Shown here: in pieces, positions 52,345-61,197 of the stretch
Layout of the letters: each line of letters opens with the position of its first letter
Position numbering within the stretch: position 1 is the stretch's first letter
Assembly: GCF_014651075.1 (NCBI RefSeq)
Contig: NZ_BMWE01000002.1
Location: forward strand, 1 to 64,000
Direction of reading: 5' to 3'
Length of the DNA: 64,000 nucleotides
DNA from: Streptomyces djakartensis
Lineage (GTDB): Bacteria; Actinomycetota; Actinomycetes; Streptomycetales; Streptomycetaceae
Notes under the pieces: generated by a model
Told to the model about the DNA's origin: nothing
The model's input: only the letters and a program-made list of their open reading frames with translations
Database searches by the model: none
Translations under genes and position numbers: made by a program

Positions 52345-53277
52345 ATGACCGAGACATCCGCAGCCGGCACCGCCGCCCCGCTCGACGAGGCGACCGGGGT
52401 GTTCGTCGACCACCGCGAGCTGCTGTTCGGCGTCGTCTACAACATGCTCGGCAGTGTCGCCGACACCGAGGACGTCCTGCAGGAGACGTGGCTGTCCTGG
52501 ACGGCCCGCGGCGGGGGCGCTCCCCTGGCCGGGGTCGACAGCCCCCGGGCCTATCTCGTCCGGGTGGCGGTCAACCACGCGCTGCGGCGCCGGGCCGCGG
52601 TCAGCCGCAGGCGTGAGACGTACGTCGGCCCGTGGCTGCCCGAGCCCCTGGTCACCGAGGAGGGCGCGGACACCGCCGACGGCCCGGTGCTGCGCTCGGA
52701 GTCGGTGTCGCTGGCGATGCTCGTGGTGCTGGAGTCCCTGACCCCGCTGGAACGCGCGGTCTTCGTCCTGGGCGAGGTGTTCGGCTACCCGCACGCCGAG
52801 ATCGCCGAGGTCATCGACCGCTCCCCCGCCGCCGTGCGGCAGCTGGCGCACCGGGCACGGGAACACGTGCACACGCGGCGGCCGCGGTACGAGGCGCATC
52901 CCCGGGTGCGCAGGGAGGCGACGGAGCGGTTCGTGCGGGCGGCACTCGGCGGGGACATCGCCGAATTGATGGAGGTCCTGGCGCCGGATGTCACGGCGTG
53001 GACGGACGCCGGCGGCAAGCGCAGGCCGGCGGCCCTGCGCCCGGTGCGCGGCCGGGACAAGGTGGCCCGGCTCCTCACGAACGGGCGCGGCGGCCCCCGC
53101 AACCCCGTCTGGCGCCACCGGCGCGTCAACGGCGACGACGCCGCGGTGCTGTTCGACGGCGACGCCCCCTACGCCGTCCTGGTCCTGGACCTCACTCCGG
53201 AGGGCGACCGGGTGTGTGGCATCTACGTCGTCGCCAACCCGGACAAGCTGGCGCACGTGCCCCAGGAGGCGGTGTGA
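52345..53277 (+). CDS. ECF41-family sigma factor
   Basis: 310 residues, ATG after GGGAGGCCCACGC. Sigma-70 region 2: LFGVVYNMLGSVADTEDVLQETWLSW; region 4: LTPLERAVFVLGEVFGYPHAEIAEVI. The C-terminal ~100 residues are a SnoaL-like extension with the ECF41 hallmarks DAGGK (as WTDAGGKRRPA) and NPDKL, which modulates sigma activity in place of an anti-sigma factor. It overlaps the cytochrome b gene by 4 bp (GTGA). ECF41 genes usually neighbour a carboxymuconolactone decarboxylase-type or oxidoreductase gene, so this partner is unusual. Confidence 0.93.
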   Translation: MTETSAAGTAAPLDEATGVFVDHRELLFGVVYNMLGSVADTEDVLQETWLSWTARGGGAPLAGVDSPRAYLVRVAVNHALRRRAAVSRRRETYVGPWLPEPLVTEEGADTADGPVLRSESVSLAMLVVLESLTPLERAVFVLGEVFGYPHAEIAEVIDRSPAAVRQLAHRAREHVHTRRPRYEAHPRVRREATERFVRAALGGDIAELMEVLAPDVTAWTDAGGKRRPAALRPVRGRDKVARLLTNGRGGPRNPVWRHRRVNGDDAAVLFDGDAPYAVLVLDLTPEGDRVCGIYVVANPDKLAHVPQEAV

Positions 53278-54788
53278 GCGCCGGGGGTGAGCGTCTCGCC
53301 GGCTGGTTCGACGGGCGGCTCGGCATTCACGGGCTCGGCAGGAAGTACCTGCGCAAGGTCTTCCCGGACCACTGGTCCTTCCTGCTGGGCGAGATCTGCC
53401 TGTACAGCTTCGTGGTGCTGGTCCTCACCGGGGTGTATCTGACGCTGTTCTTCCATCCGTCGATGAACGAGGTCACGTACCAGGGGAGTTACACGCCGCT
53501 GAACGGCGTGCGCATGTCCGAGGCGTACGCGTCCACGCTCGACATCAGCTTCGACGTGCGCGGCGGGCTGCTGATCCGCCAGATCCACCACTGGGCGGCG
53601 CTGGTCTTCGCCGCCGGAATGCTGACGCACATGATGCGGCACTTCTTCACCGGCTCGTTCCGCAAGCCGCGTGAGGTCAACTGGCTGTTCGGGTGGCTGC
53701 TGCTGCTCCTCGGGCTGTTCGAGGGGCTGTTCGGCTACTCGCTGCCGGACGACCTGCTGTCGGGCACGGGCCTGAGGTTCGTGCACGGCGCGCTGCTGTC
53801 CGTGCCGGTCGTGGGCACGTACCTGGCCCTGTTCCTGTTCGGCGGGGAGTTCCCCGGCGACGACGTCGTGGCCCGTTTCTACTCGCTGCACGTCCTGCTG
53901 ATCCCCGGGATCATGGCGGCGCTGATCGTGCTTCACCTGGTACTGGTCGTGTACCACAAGCACACCCAGTTCGCGGGGCCCGGGCGGACCGAACGCAACG
54001 TGGTGGGCGCCCCGTTCATGCCGGTGTACCTGGCGAAGGCGGGCGGCTTCTTCTTCCTTGTGTCCGGGGTCCTCGCGCTGATCGCGGCGGTGGCGACGAT
54101 CAACCCGGTCTGGTCGTACGGCCCGTACCGCGCCGACCAGGTTTCCACGGGCGCCCAGCCGGACTGGTATCTCGGCTTCGCCGAGGGGCTGGTACGGATC
54201 ATGCCCGGCTGGGAGATCACGTTGTGGGGTCACACGCTGGTACTGGGGGTGCTGATCCCGGTCGTGGTCTTCCCGCTGCTGCTGGTCTTCATCGGCGTGT
54301 ACCCGTTCCTGGAGGCCAGGTTCACCGGCGACCGGCACGAGCACCACCTGCTGGACCGGCCGCGCGACCGGCCGGTGCGCACGGCTGTCGGGGCGGCCTG
54401 GATCAGCCTGTACCTGCTGTTGCTGGCGGGTGGCGGCAACGACATCGTGGCGACCCGCTTCCACCTGTCGATCAACACCGTGACCTGGACCGTGCGGATC
54501 GGCGTGTTCGTCGTGCCGGCGGTCGTCCTCGTCGTCACCCGGCGAATCTGTTTGGGTCTGCGGCTGCGCGACCGGGAACTGGTGCTGCACGGCCGGGCGA
54601 CCGGTGTGATCAGGCGACTGCCGCACGGCGAGTACGTGGAGGTCCACGAGCCGCTCGACCAGGCCCGGCTGCACACCCTGACCGCCCACGAACGGCCCGG
54701 GGAACTCGTCGGGCACGAGCCGGCGCGCCGGGCCGTGGCCGGTCCGCTCAGGTATGGGAACGGCAGAACTCCCGGACGGTCCGGTTGA
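53274..54788 (+). CDS. Cytochrome b subunit of a bc-type complex (QcrB-like paralogue)
   Basis: 504 residues from GTG 53274, within the ECF41 stop (GTGA), with AGGAGG before it. Membrane helices carry heme-ligand regions IRQIHHWAALVFAAGMLTHMMRHFFTG and YSLHVLLIPGIMAALIVLHLVLV, plus GLFEGLFGYSLPDD and the PDWYLGFAEG loop (PEWY-type quinol site, here PDWY). Overall organisation follows actinobacterial QcrB. No Rieske or cytochrome c gene is adjacent, so it works with proteins encoded elsewhere or as a partial complex. Its end overlaps the convergent hydrolase by 41 bp. Confidence 0.92.
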   Translation: MSAGGERLAGWFDGRLGIHGLGRKYLRKVFPDHWSFLLGEICLYSFVVLVLTGVYLTLFFHPSMNEVTYQGSYTPLNGVRMSEAYASTLDISFDVRGGLLIRQIHHWAALVFAAGMLTHMMRHFFTGSFRKPREVNWLFGWLLLLLGLFEGLFGYSLPDDLLSGTGLRFVHGALLSVPVVGTYLALFLFGGEFPGDDVVARFYSLHVLLIPGIMAALIVLHLVLVVYHKHTQFAGPGRTERNVVGAPFMPVYLAKAGGFFFLVSGVLALIAAVATINPVWSYGPYRADQVSTGAQPDWYLGFAEGLVRIMPGWEITLWGHTLVLGVLIPVVVFPLLLVFIGVYPFLEARFTGDRHEHHLLDRPRDRPVRTAVGAAWISLYLLLLAGGGNDIVATRFHLSINTVTWTVRIGVFVVPAVVLVVTRRICLGLRLRDRELVLHGRATGVIRRLPHGEYVEVHEPLDQARLHTLTAHERPGELVGHEPARRAVAGPLRYGNGRTPGRSG

Positions 54789-55539
54789 ACGCCTCCGGCG
54801 CCTCCACGTTGCTGAGGTGCCCGGTGCCGGGGAGCACCACCAGAGTGGCCTGCGGGATCGCTTCGAGGAAAGGGCGGGCGACCTGCTCCACCGGAGAACG
54901 CCCGTCGAGTTCCCCCCACACCAGGAGTGTCGGCACCTCGATCCCGGGCAGCAGGTCGCGCAGGTCGGCCTCCGCCATGATGGTGAGCTCCGTGCGCATG
55001 CTCCCGCGGCGCGTGTCCGCCGACATCAGGGACAGCATGCGTACGGCGTCGGCGGATGGCTCACCGGCGAACAGGCCCGGCATGGTGGGCGCGAAGTCCT
55101 CGTCGGGGACGTCGAGCATCCGCTCCGCTCCCTCGATCCGCGCCCGTACCTCCGCGTGGGGCAGCGAGCCCTTCCAGCCGGCGTAGGTGTCGGCGAGGAC
55201 CAGCGTCCTGACGAGTCCGGCGTGATGCCGGTAGAACTCCAGCACGATGGTTCCTCCCCACCCGAGACCCACCACATGGGCGGGGCCGAGGCCGGCGTCC
55301 TCGACGACCGCGGCCAGGCAACGGGCGTAGTCCGCGAGGACGGAGGAGGGCGGCACGTCGGAGGAGCGGCCGGAGCCCGGCTCGTCCCAGGCGATCACCG
55401 TGAACTCGTCGGACAGGTCCTCGACCTGCGCGCGCCACAGTCGGGCGTCCGTCATGGCGCCGTGCACGAGCACCAGAGGCGGGCCCTGGCCCACCCGGTC
55501 GTAGACGACCTCGACGCCGCCTACCCGCACCGCGTGCAT
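54748..55539 (-). CDS. Alpha/beta-hydrolase fold protein with altered nucleophile motif
   Basis: 263 residues. Canonical layout: PPLVLVHGAMTD (oxyanion), FTVIAWDEPGSGRSS, AHVVGLGWGGTIVLEF (nucleophile elbow), LLVWGELDGRSP (acid) and GTGHLSNVEAPEAF (His). The elbow normally reads G-x-S-x-G; here it is G-L-G-W-G, with GGG coding for Gly at the Ser position. Asp and His are retained. The protein is therefore probably not a classical serine hydrolase and may be a binding protein or use different chemistry. The 3' end overlaps the cytochrome b gene. Confidence 0.88.
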   Translation of the reverse strand: MHAVRVGGVEVVYDRVGQGPPLVLVHGAMTDARLWRAQVEDLSDEFTVIAWDEPGSGRSSDVPPSSVLADYARCLAAVVEDAGLGPAHVVGLGWGGTIVLEFYRHHAGLVRTLVLADTYAGWKGSLPHAEVRARIEGAERMLDVPDEDFAPTMPGLFAGEPSADAVRMLSLMSADTRRGSMRTELTIMAEADLRDLLPGIEVPTLLVWGELDGRSPVEQVARPFLEAIPQATLVVLPGTGHLSNVEAPEAFNRTVREFCRSHT

Positions 55540-55560
55540 GGCACCAGACTACGCGGGGGC

Positions 55561-55592
55561 GCCGGGGGCGGCCTGTCGGCGCGTCCCCCGGC
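55561..55592 (-). terminator. Hairpin after the GH9 gene
   Basis: GCCGGGGG (55561-55568) pairs with CCCCCGGC (55585-55592), just past the GH9 stop at 55620 and before the hydrolase start. 8-bp stem, 16-nt loop; moderate strength. Confidence 0.5.
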
Positions 55593-55619
55593 TCCCCCCC
55601 GGCTCGGTCGGTCCGGCAC

Positions 55620-57863
55620 CTATCCCTGGTCCGCCACGAAGGCGGCCATGCGGACCAGGGCGGCGTTCCAGTTGATCGTGTGCTCGTTGGTCGACCAGGA
55701 CTGGATGTCGTCGATGTAGCAGAACTGTCCCACGCACCCCTGCAGCTTGGTCTGTGCGAAGGGGTCCTGGATGCCCGAGTTGGGTCCGCCCGCGAGGGTG
55801 CCCCTCGGCGGGCTGGGAAGGCTGGGGTCGAGCTGACGGGCGTACCAGCGGCTGTGCTGGTTGTGCGAGCTGACCTCGCCGTAGCCGGTGACGTAGGAGA
55901 TGTTCAGCGCGTTGCGGCCCAGGATGTAGTCCATGCTCTGCACCGCGCCGTCCCGGTACTTCGAGGCGCCGGTGATGTCGTAGGCGGTGGCGAGGACGAC
56001 GGCGTTGTTGAGCACCTGGTGGCTGGAGCCCCAGTCGTAGGTGTTGCCGTCCGGCGCGTAGGGCATGCCGTAGGGCTGTGCCAGGAGCGTGGCCAGGTAG
56101 CGGTCGGCGCCCTTGACGACGGACTGGCGCACCTTGTCCCGGCCGGGCAGCTTGTTCGGCACGGTCGCGAGGTCGAGGCGTCCCGCCGCCCCGGTGCGGG
56201 CCCAGTCGAAGCCGACGGGCTTGAAGATGTCGGCGGTGTGGACCGGGGACTTGATGATGTGGTCCGCGAACTGCTTCTCCCCCGTGCTGAGGTACAGCTC
56301 GGCCGCCGCCCAGTAGAAGTCGTCCGTGACGTCGCTGTCGGCGTAGGCCCCGCCGCCGGTGCCGTCGCTGTCGGAGGCGTAGCGGCCGGGGTTGGCGAGC
56401 GCGGCCGACCAGGCCTTGCGGGCGGCCGCCAGAGCCCTGTCGGCGAACGCCTTGTCGTGGGACCGGTACAGGCGGGCCGCCTGCGCGGCGGTGGCGGCCA
56501 GGTTCAGGGTGGCGGCGGTGGACGGCGGGTGCAGCTCGCGCTTCTGCGGGTCGTCGTCCGGCATCAGGGGCAGGCCGGTCCACTGTTCGTCGTGCATCTT
56601 GTGGTGTGCCATCCCGGCCAGCGGCTTCCCGTCGGGCACCTGCATCCTGAGCAGGAACTCGAGCTCCCAGCGGGCCTCGTCGAGGAGGTCCGGGACCTTG
56701 TTGCCGCTCTCGGGGATGGCGAGCGTGCCGTCGCCGAGCTTGCCGGCGTCGCCGGTGCGGGCGTGCAGGGCCCGCTCGTAGGTGCTGAGCAGCTCCCAGG
56801 TGGAGATGCCGCCGTTGACGACGTACTTGCCGTGGTCGCCGGCGTCGTACCAGCCGCCGCTGACGTCCAGGGAGTAGTCGCACACGCCCGGCTGGCAGGG
56901 CACGGCGGTGTCGCCCTGGTTGGGGGCCACGCCCACGTGCCCGGCCGGGCGGCCGTAGCCGGGCCGCAGGTCGTCGCGTATCGCGATGCCGCTGCGCTGG
57001 GTGTAGTAGTACTTGGCCGAGTCCAGCCGGAGCCGCTCGTAGGCGCCGGCGCCGATGTCGAAGGGACGGCTGGTCTCACCGTCGGCGACGAGTGTGAGGC
57101 CCGAGCCCTTCCTGCGGTAGGCGCCGAAGTCGATCGAGTGGACGTTCTGCCCGGAGGAGACGTCGACCCCGCGCGGCACGGTCGTGCCCCTCGCGACCAC
57201 CGTCCCGGCGGAGGTCCTCAGCTCCCAGGGCAGCCTCGCCGTGGCGTCGGTGACCAGGGTGGCGTTCTTCGGCCCGGAGGGGAGATAGGCGACCTGGTTG
57301 ACGCGGACCCGGGGCCCGGTGTCGGGCTCGTACGGCTCCGGCGCCACCCCGCCGAGCAGCGAGACGTCGTCCATGCAGAAGCGCCACGGATCCGCGCTGC
57401 CGCCGAGCTGGAAGCCGACCTGGCCCCGGTCCGTGTCGACGGGTGAGGTGAAGGTGTAGGAGTAGGTGTCACCGGAGACGCTGAGCTGCGGTGTCACCTC
57501 GTAGTAGGTGTCGTACGGCGATACGGACAGGCCGACGATCGCGCGCACCACGTGCCCGGCGGGCGTGCCGTTCGCGCTGAAGGAGAAGCGATACGTCTCC
57601 CCCTTCACGAGCGCGATGTCGTTCTGCCCGACGGCCGCGTCCCAGCGGTTGGTGGTGCCGCCGGGTACGTCGGCACAGAGGCGGCCGCCGGACAGGCCGG
57701 CGGTGACGTTGGCGGTCGCCCACCAGGGGTCGGTGGTGGTGTCGAAGGTGCCGTTCCTGACCTGTTCGGTCTCCTCGGCTCCGGCCGGCGCGGAGGGCAG
57801 CGCGGTGAGCGCGGTCGCCAGGAGGGCCGTCAGGGACAGCAGGGCGGTTCTGCGTCGTTTCAC
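55620..57863 (-). CDS. Secreted GH9 endoglucanase (cellulase)
   Basis: 747 residues from GTG 57863 after GAGGAGCCCAGAC. Signal peptide ~1-29. Residues ~35-175 are a CBM4/9-like cellulose-binding domain ([30 protein letters not shown]). Then a CelD-N Ig-like domain ([20 protein letters not shown]) and the GH9 (alpha/alpha)6 domain with [18 protein letters not shown] (nucleophilic Asp pair), RWYARQLDP and [14 protein letters not shown] (catalytic Glu). It hydrolyses beta-1,4-glucan outside the cell. A CebR operator lies 42 bp upstream, so it should be induced by cello-oligosaccharides. Confidence 0.95.
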   Translation of the reverse strand: MKRRRTALLSLTALLATALTALPSAPAGAEETEQVRNGTFDTTTDPWWATANVTAGLSGGRLCADVPGGTTNRWDAAVGQNDIALVKGETYRFSFSANGTPAGHVVRAIVGLSVSPYDTYYEVTPQLSVSGDTYSYTFTSPVDTDRGQVGFQLGGSADPWRFCMDDVSLLGGVAPEPYEPDTGPRVRVNQVAYLPSGPKNATLVTDATARLPWELRTSAGTVVARGTTVPRGVDVSSGQNVHSIDFGAYRRKGSGLTLVADGETSRPFDIGAGAYERLRLDSAKYYYTQRSGIAIRDDLRPGYGRPAGHVGVAPNQGDTAVPCQPGVCDYSLDVSGGWYDAGDHGKYVVNGGISTWELLSTYERALHARTGDAGKLGDGTLAIPESGNKVPDLLDEARWELEFLLRMQVPDGKPLAGMAHHKMHDEQWTGLPLMPDDDPQKRELHPPSTAATLNLAATAAQAARLYRSHDKAFADRALAAARKAWSAALANPGRYASDSDGTGGGAYADSDVTDDFYWAAAELYLSTGEKQFADHIIKSPVHTADIFKPVGFDWARTGAAGRLDLATVPNKLPGRDKVRQSVVKGADRYLATLLAQPYGMPYAPDGNTYDWGSSHQVLNNAVVLATAYDITGASKYRDGAVQSMDYILGRNALNISYVTGYGEVSSHNQHSRWYARQLDPSLPSPPRGTLAGGPNSGIQDPFAQTKLQGCVGQFCYIDDIQSWSTNEHTINWNAALVRMAAFVADQG

Positions 57864-57904
57864 GTCTGGGCTCCTCTGCGGAGGGGCGGGTGGCGCTCAC
57901 GGTG

Positions 57905-57918
57905 TGGGAGCGCTCCCA
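57905..57918. promoter_or_regulatory. CebR operator
   Basis: TGGGAGCGCTCCCA is the exact 14-bp palindrome bound by the cellobiose-responsive repressor CebR in Streptomyces. It lies 42-55 bp before the GH9 start. Confidence 0.9.
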
Positions 57919-57967
57919 GATGCGGACGCCGACCATGGTTGTGGCTGATGTGACGCCCCGTCAACGG

Positions 57968-58262
57968 TCAGGACAGGACCGGCTGTTCACCGGGTGGAGG
58001 TCTGCGAGGAGACTCGGACTCGAAGCCGAGGCGGTACCAGCCGAGACCGCCGGGGAGGAAACCGGTGCCGCTGGTGGTGCCGTGGGTGGGGGGCCTGTTC
58101 GATGCTCCAGTCGTGCGGTACGGCGATCTCGCGCCACCCCGAGTAGTCGTACCCGGGAAGCCGGACGTCGGCGTAGCCGCCGCCCGCGTCGGTGGTCCCG
58201 CCGGGGTTGACCAGCGCGAAGCGCCAGCCGTCGCGCAGCGCGACGGTGCGGCGGCCGGGCAC
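57968..58262 (-). pseudogene. Remnant of a GH2 glycosidase gene (N-terminal fragment)
   Basis: From GTG 58262 the frame gives RTVALRDGWRFALVNPGG, then YADVRLPGYDYSGWREIAVPHDWSIEQAP, the start of the GH2 sugar-binding domain. It then shifts at a C6 run (G6 on the plus strand, 58088-58093); in the next frame THGTTSGTGFLPGGLGWYRLGF continues the same domain and stops at 57968. The remaining several hundred residues, including the catalytic domain, are absent. Truncation plus frameshift show decay. Leftover of a beta-galactosidase/beta-mannosidase-type enzyme next to the cellulase. Confidence 0.8.
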
Positions 58263-58484
58263 TCCGTGCGCATCCTCGGCGGCCTCGCCTCCGGGACGCC
58301 ACACAGGACCGTCAAGGGTGCGGAAGCTCCCTGCTTCCTCGGCCGTCACATCGGCCGGTCCCGCGCCTCGGCAGTGCGATGCCGGAGGGCGCGGGGTCAC
58401 CGGTTCACGCCGGCCCTCCACGGACTAGGCTGGGACTCTGGTGGCCTCCCCAATCACTGTGAGTGCCCGTATGGAGTGGCGACG

Positions 58485-60872
58485 ATGAGCCCGGACGAGC
58501 CGTTCGACGATGGCGTGGCCGCGCGTGCCGTCATCGCCGCCGACGGCACGCTCACCGGGTGGAGTGAGGGCGCGCGCCGGCTGCTCGGCCACACCGCCGC
58601 CGACGTGGTGGGCCGCCCGGCCGCCGAGTTGCTGGCCGGCAGCCCGGACCCTCCCCCGGTGCCGATCGACGGTCGGTGGAGCGGCGTGCTCGCCCTGCGG
58701 CACCGCGACGGTCACACGGTGTCCGTGTGGGTGCTCGCGCACCGCAGGCCGCCGGACGGCGTGGAGACGGTCGACTGGGTCGCCGTGTCCCCGCCGGACG
58801 CCGCCGATGCGGAGCTGCCTGACGACCCGCTGGTGCGGGCGGCCGTGAGGCAGTCACCCTGCGCGATGATGATCTTCGACGACCGGCTGCGGCTTCGCGG
58901 GCTCAACGACGCCATGGCCGACCTGCTCGGACTGCCCGCCGACCGTTTGCGGGGGCTGAAACCCACCGAGATCGGCAGCCGGCCGCAGAACCGGGAGTTC
59001 GAGGAGAATCTGCGCCGGGTGCTGAGCACCGGCCGCCGGCAGGACATGCAGGCGTACATGAAGGCCAGCGGCGAGAGCCGGGGAGCGCACGCCTGGCTGG
59101 CCAGGATCGCGCCGATCACCGACGACTCGGGACAGGTGCGGGGCGTGTGCGTGACCGCCCACGACTTCTCCGACCAGTACCGGTCACGCGAGCGGCTGCA
59201 GCTGGTGAACGAGGCGAGCGTGCGCATCGGCACCACCCTCGACGTCACCCGCACGGCCCAGGAGATGGCGGACGTGTGCGTGCCAGCGCTCGCCGACTTC
59301 GTCAGCGTCGACCTGCTCGACGTACGCGAGCACGGCGGCGAGTCCGCCGGTCCCCCGACCTCGCCGGTGAGTCTGCGCCGGTCCGCCCACCAGTCGGTCA
59401 ATCCGGACAGCCCGGAGGCCGTCGTCAAGCCGGGGCAGGTGGACGTCTACCCGGAGAACTCCCCACAGGCCGCCTCACTCATCCTGGGCCACACGATCGT
59501 GGCCTCGGGGACGGAGGGCGCTCTCGAGCAGTGGCTCGCCTGGGACCCGGCCCGCTTCCAGCGGGTCCGCGAGTACGGCATACATTCCACGATGTCCGTG
59601 CCGCTCCAGGCCAGGGGCACGACTCTTGGCGTCGCGGTCTTCACCCGATTCCAGCGCCCCGAACCCTTCACCGCCGACGATGTGCTGCTGGCCGAGGAGG
59701 TCGCGGCCCGCGCGGCCGTCTGCATCGACAACGCCCGCCGCTACTCCCGCGAGCGCGAGACGACCCTCACCCTGCAGCGCAGCCTGCTGCCGCGCACCCT
59801 GCCGCGCACCGCGGCGGTGGAGGCGGCCTCCCGCTATCTGCCCGCCATCCGCTCCGGCGTCGGCGGCGACTGGTTCGACGTGATCCCGCTGTCCGGGATG
59901 CGGGTCGCCATGGTCGTCGGGGACGTCGTCGGCCACGGCATCCAGGCCTCGGCCACCATGGGCCGGCTGCGCACCGCCGTGCGCACCCTCGCCGACATCG
60001 ACCTGGCTCCCGACGAGCTGCTGACGCACCTCGACGACCTGGTCATCCGGCTCTCCCAGGAGTCCGGCGTCGAGGCCGGCACGGGGGAGGTGGGCGCGAC
60101 CTGCCTGTACGCGGTGTACGACCCCGTGTCGCGCCGCTGCTCCCTGGCCCGGGCGGGGCACCCGCTGCCGCTGCTCGTACCGCCGGACGGCCCGGCGCGG
60201 CTGCTCGACCTGCCCTCCGGGCCGCCGCTCGGCGTCGGGGGCCTGCCGTTCGAAGCCGCGGAGGTGGAACTGCGGGAGGGCAGCGTCCTGTCGTTCCACA
60301 CGGACGGGCTGCTCGCCAGCCGCGAGCGGGACGTCGACGCGAGTCAGCGGATGCTGCTCGAGGCGTTGTCGGCCTCCGCCGACTCCCTGGACGAGATCTG
60401 CGACCGCGTGCTGCACGCGCTGCTCCCGCCGGGCGGATCCGCCGACGACGTGGCCCTGCTGCTGGCGCGTACCCGCGGCCTGCCGGCCTCCCAGGTCGCC
60501 ACCTGGGACATCCCCGCCGATCCGGCGCTGGTGGCCCCGGTCCGCAAGCAGGTGGTCGACCAGCTCGACCGCTGGGGCCTGGCCGAGGCCACGTTCACCG
60601 TGGAACTGGTGGTGAGCGAGCTGGTCACCAACGCCATCCGCTACGGCGCCCCGCCCATCCGGCTCCGGCTGATCCACGACGCGTCCACGCTGATCTGCGA
60701 GGTGTCCGACACCAACCACACGGCGCCGCACCTGCGCCGGGCCAAGACCTGGGACGAGGGCGGACGCGGTCTGCTCCTGGTCGCCCAGCTCACCCAGCGC
60801 TGGGGCAGCAGACACACCGCCGAGGGCAAGACGATCTGGGCCGAGCTGGCGCTGCTCCCCGAGGAGATCTGA
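58485..60872 (+). CDS. PAS/GAF/PP2C (SpoIIE) phosphatase with C-terminal HATPase domain
   Basis: 795 residues, ATG 58485 eight bases after GGAG. Two PAS regions (~10-110 and ~125-230; DDRLRLRGLNDAMADLLG), a GAF domain (~240-420), PP2C/SpoIIE (~430-650; SGVGGDWFDVIPL, MVVGDVVGHGIQASATMG, LSFHTDGLLASRER, SADDVALLLART) and an RsbW-like ATPase (~665-795; LVVSELVTNAIRYGAPP, GGRGLLLVAQLTQRWG). Same type as the protein at 22511, with PAS in place of the first GAF. It probably senses a redox or ligand signal and controls a sigma factor by partner switching. Confidence 0.93.
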   Translation: MSPDEPFDDGVAARAVIAADGTLTGWSEGARRLLGHTAADVVGRPAAELLAGSPDPPPVPIDGRWSGVLALRHRDGHTVSVWVLAHRRPPDGVETVDWVAVSPPDAADAELPDDPLVRAAVRQSPCAMMIFDDRLRLRGLNDAMADLLGLPADRLRGLKPTEIGSRPQNREFEENLRRVLSTGRRQDMQAYMKASGESRGAHAWLARIAPITDDSGQVRGVCVTAHDFSDQYRSRERLQLVNEASVRIGTTLDVTRTAQEMADVCVPALADFVSVDLLDVREHGGESAGPPTSPVSLRRSAHQSVNPDSPEAVVKPGQVDVYPENSPQAASLILGHTIVASGTEGALEQWLAWDPARFQRVREYGIHSTMSVPLQARGTTLGVAVFTRFQRPEPFTADDVLLAEEVAARAAVCIDNARRYSRERETTLTLQRSLLPRTLPRTAAVEAASRYLPAIRSGVGGDWFDVIPLSGMRVAMVVGDVVGHGIQASATMGRLRTAVRTLADIDLAPDELLTHLDDLVIRLSQESGVEAGTGEVGATCLYAVYDPVSRRCSLARAGHPLPLLVPPDGPARLLDLPSGPPLGVGGLPFEAAEVELREGSVLSFHTDGLLASRERDVDASQRMLLEALSASADSLDEICDRVLHALLPPGGSADDVALLLARTRGLPASQVATWDIPADPALVAPVRKQVVDQLDRWGLAEATFTVELVVSELVTNAIRYGAPPIRLRLIHDASTLICEVSDTNHTAPHLRRAKTWDEGGRGLLLVAQLTQRWGSRHTAEGKTIWAELALLPEEI

Positions 60873-61197
60873 CCGGCCCGGTGCGGCTGCCCGGGCGGCG
60901 GGAGTCCGGATCGCCGGTCCTCTCCGGCTGCACCGGCCACATCGGGATGGGCCGGGCCACCGATCCCCTGCGGCTGACGCGGGCCACGGCAGGCAGAGCC
61001 GACCACAGATCCCCTGCGACCACAACGGACAGACCCGACCACTCCCTGCGGCCGGCGCCGCCACGACGGGCGGCCCCGGGCCGTCGCGGGGACCGCGGCG
61101 TGGTTCTCTTACCCAAGCCTGGTTTCATGGGCGGGCACGGCCTGACCACGCCCCGGAGGACCCCGCCCTGAACACCCCGCTCGCCGAAGTCCTGTCC

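Noticed and set aside
52632..53273. N-terminal extension of the cytochrome b frame
   Set aside because: It lies in another frame of the ECF41 gene and is not protein-like; GTG 53274 with AGGAGG is the clear start.
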